A stretch of DNA of 64,000 bases from Sphingomonas faeni. GTDB lineage: Bacteria > Pseudomonadota > Alphaproteobacteria > Sphingomonadales > Sphingomonadaceae. This document shows, piece by piece, positions 50,544-58,648 of the stretch. The notes beneath the pieces were generated by a model. That model had not been told where the DNA came from. It did not search any database and saw only the letters and a list, made by a program, of their open reading frames with translations. The DNA lies in contig NZ_JALPNF010000004.1 of the NCBI RefSeq assembly GCF_023195535.1, forward strand, positions 62,001 to 126,000, read 5' to 3'. The translations under genes and the position numbers were made by a program. Position 1 is the first letter of the stretch, and the number at the start of each line of letters is the position of its first letter.

Positions 50544-53268
50544 AACTGGGTGACAGGGTGAGCTCGCTCGGAGCCGATTCCAGCGGAACGGTGTAGCCGC
50601 CGCGTTCGATTTGCGCCCCCCTTGCGGTGTACGGGCGGCCAGCCTTCGTTGTCGTTTCTACGAATACACGTGCGGTCGGATTGATCTTCGTCGCCGCATC
50701 GAGCGTCAGCGTGACCGCGCCGGTCCCCGGCGCATACGCCGCGCGCGCGATCTTCCCGGCTTCGAGCGTGATCCATAATCCGGCGGGTGCGATGAACAGG
50801 CGGGTGCGGGCGCCGTCCTTCGGGGCGATGCTCACCACGTCGGCCGCTTGATCGACATTGCCGCCGAAGCCTAGCCAGCCGAAGGTCGCGTCGTTGACCA
50901 GATAGCTCGCGGCGGTGATCGCGTGGCCGTAGAAGCCCATGCCGTAGTCGCCGCTATACGGGTCCCACCGCATCATGTCGGGTGCGGAGTGGAACGCGGC
51001 CGACGAGAAGCCGTCGCGGTCGATGTTGGTGATGCCGCCCATCATGCCGCCGTATGCGATCCGCAACAGCCGGAGGTCGGTCGGATCGGCGCGGTAGGCA
51101 TCGAACAGCGGGACGGCGTTGAGCGTCGAACCGTAGTGATGCAGCTGGCGCTCGATCCGCGGGTATTTGCCGCCGTAGAGAAAGTCCCAATAGCGGCGCG
51201 CATTGCCGTTATAACCCCAGCTCGGGATTGTCGGATCGTAGGCGAGGATCACTTTCCGCGTGACGTCGGCCTGAGGCTGATAGCCGAAATAGCGCATCCA
51301 GGCGTAGACCTCGGGCTGGCCCGTCGAATCCCACGCCATCTCGCTGCCGAACGGATAGCGCAGCGTCCGCCAGTGATCGGCGCGCTGCTTCATCAGGCGC
51401 TCCATCTCGGTCGCCTCCGCGGTCAGGCCTTCGCGCTTCAGGTCCTTCAGGATGTCGACGAACACGTCGCCCTCCATCAGCCCGAACTGCGTGTAATAGG
51501 GCGCGTCGCGCATCATCGCGGTAGTCGTCTGGTACGCGTGGTCGAGATACCAGCGCCACGGGTGCGCGGTGACGAGGCCGGGGTGGTTGCGCGCGACGCG
51601 GTACAGCACCCAGTGGCCGATCGCGACGTGCGGGTAATTGTACGCGCGACCGAGATCGCCCGCGTCCTTCTTCGACCAGGAGGTCCAGGTCTTCCAGTCG
51701 ACGGTCGGGTCGTAATAACCGGGATGCGCGGCGGGGTCGTAGTAGAACAGGCTCTTCCGCACCGCGCCGGCGTGTGGGCCGTCGGGGACTTGCAGGTCGC
51801 CCTGGATCGTCTCGTCGACGAGGCGTTGCAGCTTGGCGATCTCGGCGGGGTCGGGATTGTCGAGCTGCTTCGATATAGCCGCGACCCAGCTGCCGGCACC
51901 GCCCTCGTCGCTCATGCCGGAGATCCAGACGCGCGGGTCCTGCGTAACCACCTTGCCCGCCTCGCGGTCATAGGTGAGGATCGCGGGGTTGCGGCCGAAC
52001 GGGTCGGCCTTGTCCTCGTACCATTGGTTCGTCGTGGAGAAGCGGCCGAGGTCGGCCATCGTCTGGTCGAGCGGCTTGGTGATGTAATAGCTGACCGTCT
52101 GGACGCTGCCGTCGGCATAGGTGATCGCCAGGCTCGCGCGGCCCCAGCCTTTGCTGCGGACGGTGTAACGCGCCCAGCCTTTCGCGCTCGCCGTCGGGGT
52201 TGCGACGAGTGCGCCGACCGGCAGGCTTTCGATCTTGGCGATCGGCTGCGGGGTCTTCAGGAACAGCGCGGCTTCCTGATCGGTCGGGACGACGTAGCCG
52301 GGGATGCCGACCGCGACCGGGCGGTGGTTGGCAACGAGCGTGTCCTCGATCGCGGCGATCGACGGCGCGGTGACGAAGCGGACGCCGATCGTGCGCGCTG
52401 CGCCGGGGGCGAGCGTGAAGCTGGTCGGCGTGTTCCACTGTTCGCCAGCCTTGGCCCATTCCTTCTCGGCAAAGGCTTTGCTGGCGACGGTCCAGTCGTA
52501 GAAGCCTTCGGAGGTCTGGCCGCGCTTGCTGCGGTCGGTGAAGATGTCGCCCTTGGGCGCCTTGGCGGCTTCGACGATCGGGCGGTAGGCCTCGAGCGGG
52601 GCGCCTTTTTCGGGGAGTACCAGCAACGCGGGGCCGGCACCGTTGAGGCGGGTGACCTGGAGGTAGCCGGCGTCACGGCCGATATAGGGGTCGACGAAGC
52701 TCGCCTGCGCATGCGCCTGTTCGAGGCTACGGCCGGTGATGATGTTGTCGAACACCATCGGCAGGCCGAGTGCGCCGATCTCGACGGGGGCGCTCGTGGT
52801 GTTGGTCAGCGTGAAGCGGAGCGCGAGGACGCCGTGGTCGTCGATCCAGCGGCGCTCGACGCGCAAGGGACTGGCAGCACCGAGCGACGCGGTGATGTCG
52901 GCGGCGGCGAGCGTGGTGCCGGTCGCGGGCAGGCGGCGGATGGCTTTGCGATGCTGCGCGGAGGCGAAGTCGGTCCATGCGCCGCCGGGTGGCCGCACGC
53001 GGAGGTGGATGTCGCCGATATGGACATAGCCGTCGCCCGCGCGCTCGGCCTCGCGGGCGCCGGGGACGAAGTCGAAGCCGGGCTCGGCGGCGGGCGAGAG
53101 GCGGGCGAGCGTCTGCGTATCGCTACGGAGCGCGAGGCGGAAAGCGGGGGTGCGAATCGCTGTCTGCGCGATCGGGCGGTAACTGGGCTTGGCGGGCTTG
53201 GTCTGCGCATCGCCGGGCAGCGTCGTGGTCGTTGCCAGGAGCAGCGTCAGGAGGCGGAAGGCTGTCAT
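50542..53268 (-). CDS. DUF5695-type exported protein, putative glycosidase
   Basis: 908-residue protein with a signal peptide (MTAFRLLTLLLATTTTLPGDAQ). It has an N-terminal beta-rich region to about 310 and a large alpha-helical region at about 390-800 rich in Trp, Tyr and Asp (YNYPHVAIGHWVLYRVAR, WDSTGQPEVYAWMRYFGY, DYGMGFYGHAITAASYLV). A C-terminal beta-sandwich ends it. This is the layout of (alpha/alpha)6-barrel glycoside hydrolases, and the protein resembles DUF5695 families in polysaccharide loci. I cannot name the substrate or catalytic residues. The start at 53268 precedes the signal; a TTG at 53289 is an alternative. It is divergent from the GH127 gene, sharing the promoter region with operator-like motif 2. 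Confidence 0.7.
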   Translation of the reverse strand: MTAFRLLTLLLATTTTLPGDAQTKPAKPSYRPIAQTAIRTPAFRLALRSDTQTLARLSPAAEPGFDFVPGAREAERAGDGYVHIGDIHLRVRPPGGAWTDFASAQHRKAIRRLPATGTTLAAADITASLGAASPLRVERRWIDDHGVLALRFTLTNTTSAPVEIGALGLPMVFDNIITGRSLEQAHAQASFVDPYIGRDAGYLQVTRLNGAGPALLVLPEKGAPLEAYRPIVEAAKAPKGDIFTDRSKRGQTSEGFYDWTVASKAFAEKEWAKAGEQWNTPTSFTLAPGAARTIGVRFVTAPSIAAIEDTLVANHRPVAVGIPGYVVPTDQEAALFLKTPQPIAKIESLPVGALVATPTASAKGWARYTVRSKGWGRASLAITYADGSVQTVSYYITKPLDQTMADLGRFSTTNQWYEDKADPFGRNPAILTYDREAGKVVTQDPRVWISGMSDEGGAGSWVAAISKQLDNPDPAEIAKLQRLVDETIQGDLQVPDGPHAGAVRKSLFYYDPAAHPGYYDPTVDWKTWTSWSKKDAGDLGRAYNYPHVAIGHWVLYRVARNHPGLVTAHPWRWYLDHAYQTTTAMMRDAPYYTQFGLMEGDVFVDILKDLKREGLTAEATEMERLMKQRADHWRTLRYPFGSEMAWDSTGQPEVYAWMRYFGYQPQADVTRKVILAYDPTIPSWGYNGNARRYWDFLYGGKYPRIERQLHHYGSTLNAVPLFDAYRADPTDLRLLRIAYGGMMGGITNIDRDGFSSAAFHSAPDMMRWDPYSGDYGMGFYGHAITAASYLVNDATFGWLGFGGNVDQAADVVSIAPKDGARTRLFIAPAGLWITLEAGKIARAAYAPGTGAVTLTLDAATKINPTARVFVETTTKAGRPYTARGAQIERGGYTVPLESAPSELTLSPS

Positions 53269-53327
53269 GGCGTTGCTCGCTCGGGTCAAAGGTTAGGATA
53301 AAGTGTCACTTGCGCTGCTCTGTCGGA

Positions 53328-53346
53328 GGTATAGTATACGATATCC
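53328..53346 (+). promoter_or_regulatory. Operator-like motif 2 (GTATAC palindrome), GH127/DUF5695
   Basis: The sequence GGTATAGTATACGATATCC has an 18-base imperfect palindrome, GxTATxGTATACxATAxC, centred on GTATAC at 53334-53339. Its reverse complement nearly repeats motif 1. It lies 15 bases before the GH127 start and 60 bases before the divergent DUF5695 start, so one site can serve both genes. Confidence 0.7.
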
Positions 53347-53360
53347 GAATGGAGATAAAG

Positions 53361-55727
53361 ATGTTCGCAAACCGCCGGGATGTGTTGATGGGGACGACGG
53401 CTGTGGCGCTGTTGTCGGTGGGCGAACAGGCGTTTGGCAGGGGGACGGCCACGCTGCCGGCCAGAACGAAACCGCTGCCGTTGTCGGCGGTGCGGTTGCT
53501 GCCCTCGGCCTATGCGACCGCGGTCGAGGTCAATCGCACGTACCTGCTGCGGTTGAGCGCGGACCGGTTTCTGCACAATTTCATGGTCTATGCCGGGCTG
53601 CCCGCGAAGGCGCCAATCTATGGCGGATGGGAAAGCGACACGATCGCCGGGCATACGCTCGGCCATTATCTGACCGCGCTGGTGCTGATGCACGCGCAGA
53701 CCGGCGATGCGGAGTGCCGTACTCGCGCGGATTATATCGTTGCCGAACTGGCGCGGGCGCAGGCGAAGCGCGGGACGGGCTATGTCGGTGCGCTCGGGCG
53801 CAAGCGGAAGGACGGCGGAATCGTCGACGGCGAGGAGATCTTCCCCGAAGTGATGCGCGGCGAGATCAAGTCGGGCGGGTTCGATCTAAACGGGTCATGG
53901 TCGCCGCTGTATACGGTGCACAAGGTGTTCGCGGGGCTGCTCGACGTGCATGGCGCGTGGGGCAACACGCAGGCGCTGACCGTGGCGACGGGCCTCGCGA
54001 CGTATTTCGCCAAAGTGTTCGCGGCGCTCGACGATGCGCAGATGCAGACCTTGCTGGGTTGCGAATATGGCGGGTTGAACGAGAGCTATGCCGAGCTATC
54101 GGCGCGGACCGGCGACAAGCAATGGCTCGACGTTGCGGAGCGGCTGTACGATCGGAAAATGCTTGATCCGATGGTCGCGGGCGAGGACAGGCTCGCCAAC
54201 TTTCACGCTAATACGCAGGTGCCGAAACTGGTCGGGCTGGCGCGGATCCACGAACTGAACGGCAAGCCCGCGCCTGCCAACGCCGCGCGGTTCTTCTGGA
54301 AAACCGTCACGCAGCATCACAGCTATGTGATCGGCGGCAATGCCGACCGCGAGTATTTCTCCGGGCCCGATACGATCGCGAACCACATCACCGAGCAGAC
54401 GTGCGAGCATTGCAACAGCTACAACATGCTCAAGCTGACGCAGCATCTGTACGGTTGGCAGCCGGACGGCGCGCTGTTCGATTATTACGAGCGCGCGCAT
54501 CTGAACCACGTGATGGCGGCGCAGAACCCGAAGACTGCGGGGTTCAGCTATATGACGCCGCTGATGACGGGCTCGGTCCGCGAGTATTCGACGGCGAAGG
54601 ACGATGCGTTCTGGTGCTGCGTCGGCAGCGGGATGGAGAGCCATGCCAAGCACGGCGAGGCGATCTTCTGGGAGGGCGACGGCACGCTGCTGGTCAATCT
54701 CTACATCCCGGCGGAGGCGCGCTGGCAAACCAGGGGTGCGGTGCTGACGCTCGACACGCGCTATCCGTTCGAGCCGGAATCGCGGGTGACGTTGACCAAG
54801 CTGGGGAAGCCGGGGCGCTTTCCGATCGCGTTGCGCGTGCCGGGGTGGGCTGCTGGGCGTGCGACGGTGACGGTCAACGGTGAGGCGGTCGAGCCGGTGC
54901 TGGCGAAGGGCTATGCGATCGTCGAGCGGCGCTGGAAGGCGGGCGATGTCGTCGCGATCAGCGTGCCGCTCGACCTGCGGCTGGAGAGTGCACCGGGCGA
55001 CGTCGACACGGTCGCGGTGCTGCGCGGGCCGCTGGTGATGGCCGCCGATCTCGGGCCGACCGAGGCGAAATGGGAGCAGGCGGATCCGGCGATGGTCGGC
55101 GCGGATTTGCTTGCCGCGTTCACGCCAACCGATCGCGCGACCTATGCGACAAAGGGGATCATCCGTCCGGCGGACCTGAATTTCGTACCGTTCTACAGCC
55201 AGCATGATCGGCGCAGCGCGGTGTATTTCAAGCGCTTCAGCGAGGCGGCGTGGAAGACCGAGGAGGCAGCGTTCCTGACCGAGCAGGCGCGGCTGAAGGA
55301 TATCGCCGTGCGCTCGGTCGACGTGATGCATCTCGGCGAGATGCAGCCCGAGCGTGATCATGCGCTGACGTCAGAGATCTCCTATCCGGTCAGCTATCGC
55401 GGGCGGAACGGGCGCGATGCGCGGTCGGGCGGGTATTTCGAGTTCGCGATGAAGACGCGCGCCGGACTGCTGGTATTGCAGGCGACCTATTGGGGCGACG
55501 AGCGCGCGCGCGATTTCGATATTCTGGTCGATAATGTGAAGGTCGCGACGCAGCATCTGGAGGCGGATCAGCCGGGCAAGTTCTTCGATGTCGACTATCC
55601 ACTGCCGATCGGGCTGACGAAGGGGAAGCCGAGCGTGAAAGTGCGGTTCGTGCCGCATGACCGCTCGTCCGCGGGGCCTGTGTTCGGGGTGCGCATGGTT
55701 ACCGCCAAGCCGGGTACGACCGCGTGA
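53361..55727 (+). CDS. GH127-type beta-L-arabinofuranosidase, exported
   Basis: 788 residues with an N-terminal twin-arginine-like signal (ANRRDVLMGTTAVALL). The catalytic (alpha/alpha)6 barrel is at about 40-460. The zinc-thiolate site of GH127 is present: Glu 349-His-Cys 351 in TCEHCNSYNMLKL and Cys 419-Cys 420 in FWCCVGSGMESHAKHGE, like Glu338-x-Cys340 and Cys417-Cys418 of the Bifidobacterium enzyme HypBA1. A beta-sandwich follows, then a C-terminal carbohydrate-binding-like domain (about 640-780). HypBA1 cleaves beta-L-arabinofuranosides linked to hydroxyproline in extensins. The start at 53361 has GGAGA five bases upstream; ATG 53349 overlaps that site. It overlaps the next gene by four bases. 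Confidence 0.88.
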   Translation: MFANRRDVLMGTTAVALLSVGEQAFGRGTATLPARTKPLPLSAVRLLPSAYATAVEVNRTYLLRLSADRFLHNFMVYAGLPAKAPIYGGWESDTIAGHTLGHYLTALVLMHAQTGDAECRTRADYIVAELARAQAKRGTGYVGALGRKRKDGGIVDGEEIFPEVMRGEIKSGGFDLNGSWSPLYTVHKVFAGLLDVHGAWGNTQALTVATGLATYFAKVFAALDDAQMQTLLGCEYGGLNESYAELSARTGDKQWLDVAERLYDRKMLDPMVAGEDRLANFHANTQVPKLVGLARIHELNGKPAPANAARFFWKTVTQHHSYVIGGNADREYFSGPDTIANHITEQTCEHCNSYNMLKLTQHLYGWQPDGALFDYYERAHLNHVMAAQNPKTAGFSYMTPLMTGSVREYSTAKDDAFWCCVGSGMESHAKHGEAIFWEGDGTLLVNLYIPAEARWQTRGAVLTLDTRYPFEPESRVTLTKLGKPGRFPIALRVPGWAAGRATVTVNGEAVEPVLAKGYAIVERRWKAGDVVAISVPLDLRLESAPGDVDTVAVLRGPLVMAADLGPTEAKWEQADPAMVGADLLAAFTPTDRATYATKGIIRPADLNFVPFYSQHDRRSAVYFKRFSEAAWKTEEAAFLTEQARLKDIAVRSVDVMHLGEMQPERDHALTSEISYPVSYRGRNGRDARSGGYFEFAMKTRAGLLVLQATYWGDERARDFDILVDNVKVATQHLEADQPGKFFDVDYPLPIGLTKGKPSVKVRFVPHDRSSAGPVFGVRMVTAKPGTTA

Positions 55728-56743
55728 GCGACGACGTGCGGATGACACTCGACGAGGTGCGGGGGCTCGCGCGGACAGTGCTGCTCGGGGTGGGCCTGTC
55801 GCGTGTGCATGCCGAGGCGGTCGCGGAGACGATGGTCGCGGGTGAGCGCGACGGGTGTGCGAGCCACGGCATCTACCGGCTGCTGGTCGCGGCGAACAGC
55901 ATCGCCAAGGGTGTCGTCGCGCTCGATCCCGAACCGGTGGTGAGCGAACCGGCGCGCGCACTCGTGCGGGTGGATGGCGGCGGCGGGTTCGCGCAACTCG
56001 CGTTCGAGCGGGGACGGCAACGGTTGGCGGAGAAGGCGCGGGCGTATGGGATCGCTGCGCTGGCGTTGAACAACGTCGTGCATTTTGCGGCATTGTGGCC
56101 GGAGGTCGAGGCGCTGGCGGAGGACGGGCTGGTCGTGCTTGCGGTCACGCCGAGCCATGCCTGGGTCGCACCGGCGGGGGGTACCTTGCCCGTGTTCGGG
56201 ACCAATCCGATTGCGTTCGGCTGGCCGCGGGCGAGTGGGCATCCTTTCGTGTTCGACTTCGCGACCAGCGCGGTCGCGCGCGGCGAGATCGAGCTGCATC
56301 GGCGCGCGGGGAAGCCTGTTCCCGATGACTGGGGCTATGATGCGGACGGGCAGCCGACGACCGACGCGGCGGCGGTGTTGAACGGCGCGATGCGGACGTT
56401 CGGCGGGCATAAGGGATCGGCGCTGGCGGCTATGGTCGAGTTGCTCGCGGGGCCGCTGATCGGTGACATGACCAGCCGGGAATCGCTGGAGGCCGACGCC
56501 GCGCGTGACGGATCGCCGATTGGTGGGGAGTTGATCATCGCGATCGATCCTGCCGGGTTCCTCGGCGATGCGGTTGCCGAGCACCTCGCGCGCGCGGAAG
56601 CGATGTTCGCGGCGATCGAGGGGCAGGGCGCTCGGCTGCCGTCGCAGCGGCGGTATGCGGCGCGGGCGCGCAGTCTGACCGAGGGGGTGGTTATACCCGC
56701 CGCCCTGTACCGCGACATCATGGCGCTGGTTCCAGGAGAATGA
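55724..56743 (+). CDS. Ldh2-family oxidoreductase, delta1-pyrroline-2-carboxylate-reductase-like
   Basis: 339-residue member of the malate/L-lactate/L-sulfolactate dehydrogenase-like family (not classical Rossmann LDH). Motifs: RDGCASHGIYRLL with the family His, NNVVHFAALWPEVEALAEDGL, GTNPIAFGWPR, FDFATSAVARGEI, and a glycine-containing GGHKGSALAAMVELLAG near the C-terminus. Family members next to proline-racemase genes are often delta1-pyrroline-2-carboxylate reductases that make L-proline from the dehydration product of trans-3-hydroxy-L-proline. Here that function is inferred from the neighbours at 59.8-63 kb. It is translationally coupled to GH127 and to the DUF885 gene. Confidence 0.75.
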   Translation: MSDDVRMTLDEVRGLARTVLLGVGLSRVHAEAVAETMVAGERDGCASHGIYRLLVAANSIAKGVVALDPEPVVSEPARALVRVDGGGGFAQLAFERGRQRLAEKARAYGIAALALNNVVHFAALWPEVEALAEDGLVVLAVTPSHAWVAPAGGTLPVFGTNPIAFGWPRASGHPFVFDFATSAVARGEIELHRRAGKPVPDDWGYDADGQPTTDAAAVLNGAMRTFGGHKGSALAAMVELLAGPLIGDMTSRESLEADAARDGSPIGGELIIAIDPAGFLGDAVAEHLARAEAMFAAIEGQGARLPSQRRYAARARSLTEGVVIPAALYRDIMALVPGE

Positions 56744-56745
56744 CG

Positions 56746-58509
56746 ATGAAGGCTTTTATCCTGTTGCTCGCGCTCGGTTCGACGGCTGTTGGGGCGGCGC
56801 CTTCAAGAACTCCGAAGGCGGCGGCTGCGATGTCCGCGGACGCGCGGTTCAAGGCGCTCTACACGTCGGAATATGCGTGGCGGCAGCTTCAGTTCGCGCA
56901 GGGCGAGGACAATCCGACCGCCGCGGCGCGGTTGCCCGATGTCGGCCCAAAAGCGCAGGCCGAGCGGCTCGCGCGCTGGACCGACGTATCGCGGCAACTC
57001 GCGGCGATCGCACCGGCCAGCCTGTCGCCCGCCAACCGCATCAACTACGCGGTCTATGCGCAGCAGATCGACGCCTTGCTCGCCGAGCAACGCTATCGCG
57101 ATTACGAGAAGCCGCTGACTGCGGACACCAGCTTCTGGGGCGATGTCGCGGAGAGTGCGCGCGGCACTTTCAAGTCGGTGAAGGACTATCGCGACTATAT
57201 CGCTGTGATGCGCCAGATCCCGCGCTATTTCGACCAGCAGACGGACAACATGCGCGCCGGGCTCGCGCGCGGGTTCACGCCGGCGCGGGTGACGCTGACC
57301 GGGCGCGACAACGGTGTCGCGCAGGTCGCGGAGGCGAAGACGCCGCAGGACTCGCCGTTCTACGAACCGTTCAAGACCTTCCCGTCGACGATCCCCGCCG
57401 CCGATCAGGCTGCGCTCAGGTCGGAGGGGACGGCGGCGATCTCGCAGTCGGTCGCACCGGCCTATGCGACGCTGCTGAAGTTCCTGCGCACGGAGTATAT
57501 CCCGCATGCCCGCGAGGGGCTGGCGGCGTACGACCTTCCCGACGGCAAGGCCTATTATCTGTCGAAAGTCCGCGAATACACCACGCAGGATATCACGCCC
57601 GAGCAGATTCACGCGCTCGGGCTCGCCGAGATCGCCAAGATTCGCGGGCGTATGGACGGCGTGATGCGCAGCGTGAAGTTCCAGGGCGATCTGCAGGCAT
57701 TCTTCAACCACCTGCGGACCGATCCGCAATTCTATCCCAAGACGCCGAACGAACTGCTCTACCGCGCGGCGTGGATCGCCAAGACGTTCGACGGCAAGGC
57801 GTCGCAGTGGTTCGGGCATCTGCCGCGCAGCCGGTTCGCGATAAAGCCCGTGCCGGCCGACATCGCGCCGTTCTATACCGGCGGGCGCGGCGGGCCGGGC
57901 ATTTATCTGGTCAACACCTATGACCTGCCGTCGCGGCCCTTCTATTCGCAGGTCGCGCTGACGCTGCACGAGAGCGCGCCGGGGCATGCATTCCAGATGC
58001 CGCTCGCGTCCGAGAACAAGACCCTGCCGGCGTTCCGGCGTGACACGTATCTGTCGGTCTATGGCGAGGGCTGGGCGCTGTATTGCGAGACGCTCGGCGA
58101 GGACATGGGGATGTACGAGACGCCGTACGACCTGTTCGGGATGCTGAGCTATCAGGCATGGCGTGCGGCGCGGCTGGTGGTCGACACCGGCATCCATGCC
58201 AAGGGCTGGAGCCGGAAACAGGCGCAGGAGTATCTGCACGACAATACCGCGCTATCGAACCACGAGATCGAGACCGAGGTCGATCGCTACATCGCGTGGC
58301 CGGGGCAGGCGCTGTCCTATTACATGGGCCAGATCGCGTTCCAGACCGCGCGGAAGAAGGCGCAGGACACGCTCGGCGCGAAGTTCAACATCCGCGCGTT
58401 CCACGATGCGATGCTGGAGATGGGATCGGTACCGGTGCCGGTGATCGAGGCGCGGACCGACCAGTTGATCGCGGCAGGCGGCAAGGGGCCGTATCCCGAC
58501 GAGGAGTGA
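56746..58509 (+). CDS. DUF885 family metallopeptidase-like protein, exported
   Basis: 587 residues with a signal peptide (MKAFILLLALGSTAVGAAP). The DUF885 domain spans most of the protein. The zinc-binding HExxxGH motif is at 408-414 (LHESAPGHAFQ), and the downstream YGEGWALYCETLGEDMG supplies a third ligand region. DUF885 proteins are thought to be carboxypeptidase- or dipeptidase-like. In a locus with other proline-directed peptidases it may finish peptide breakdown. ATG 56740 overlaps the preceding stop, but the AGGAGA site is well spaced only for 56746. Confidence 0.8.
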   Translation: MKAFILLLALGSTAVGAAPSRTPKAAAAMSADARFKALYTSEYAWRQLQFAQGEDNPTAAARLPDVGPKAQAERLARWTDVSRQLAAIAPASLSPANRINYAVYAQQIDALLAEQRYRDYEKPLTADTSFWGDVAESARGTFKSVKDYRDYIAVMRQIPRYFDQQTDNMRAGLARGFTPARVTLTGRDNGVAQVAEAKTPQDSPFYEPFKTFPSTIPAADQAALRSEGTAAISQSVAPAYATLLKFLRTEYIPHAREGLAAYDLPDGKAYYLSKVREYTTQDITPEQIHALGLAEIAKIRGRMDGVMRSVKFQGDLQAFFNHLRTDPQFYPKTPNELLYRAAWIAKTFDGKASQWFGHLPRSRFAIKPVPADIAPFYTGGRGGPGIYLVNTYDLPSRPFYSQVALTLHESAPGHAFQMPLASENKTLPAFRRDTYLSVYGEGWALYCETLGEDMGMYETPYDLFGMLSYQAWRAARLVVDTGIHAKGWSRKQAQEYLHDNTALSNHEIETEVDRYIAWPGQALSYYMGQIAFQTARKKAQDTLGAKFNIRAFHDAMLEMGSVPVPVIEARTDQLIAAGGKGPYPDEE

Positions 58510-58546
58510 GGGCGGGCTGGCGATCGTCACCGCGCCGTCACCCCCC

Positions 58547-58630
58547 CGTCATCCCAGCGAAAGCTGGGATCCAGAGCCACGAACGCTGGCTTGCGTGGCT
58601 CTGGATCCTGGGTCGAGCCCAGGATGACGG
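58547..58630. repeat. Palindromic intergenic repeat, family B (variant)
   Basis: 84-base element with outer arms CGTCATCCCAGCGAAAGCTG and complementary GGGTCGAGCCCAGGATGACG type, plus an inner stem ATCCAGAGCCACG / CGTGGCTCTGGAT. It lies between the converging DUF885 and M24 peptidase genes. Confidence 0.85.
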
Positions 58631-58648
58631 AGAGCGGGGTATCCTGCG

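Noticed and set aside
53906-53915. Further GTATAC hexamers (for example in GH127 and near 22243, 24286, 33385)
   Set aside because: They lie in coding sequence and lack the flanking TC or GATATC context of the three promoter copies.
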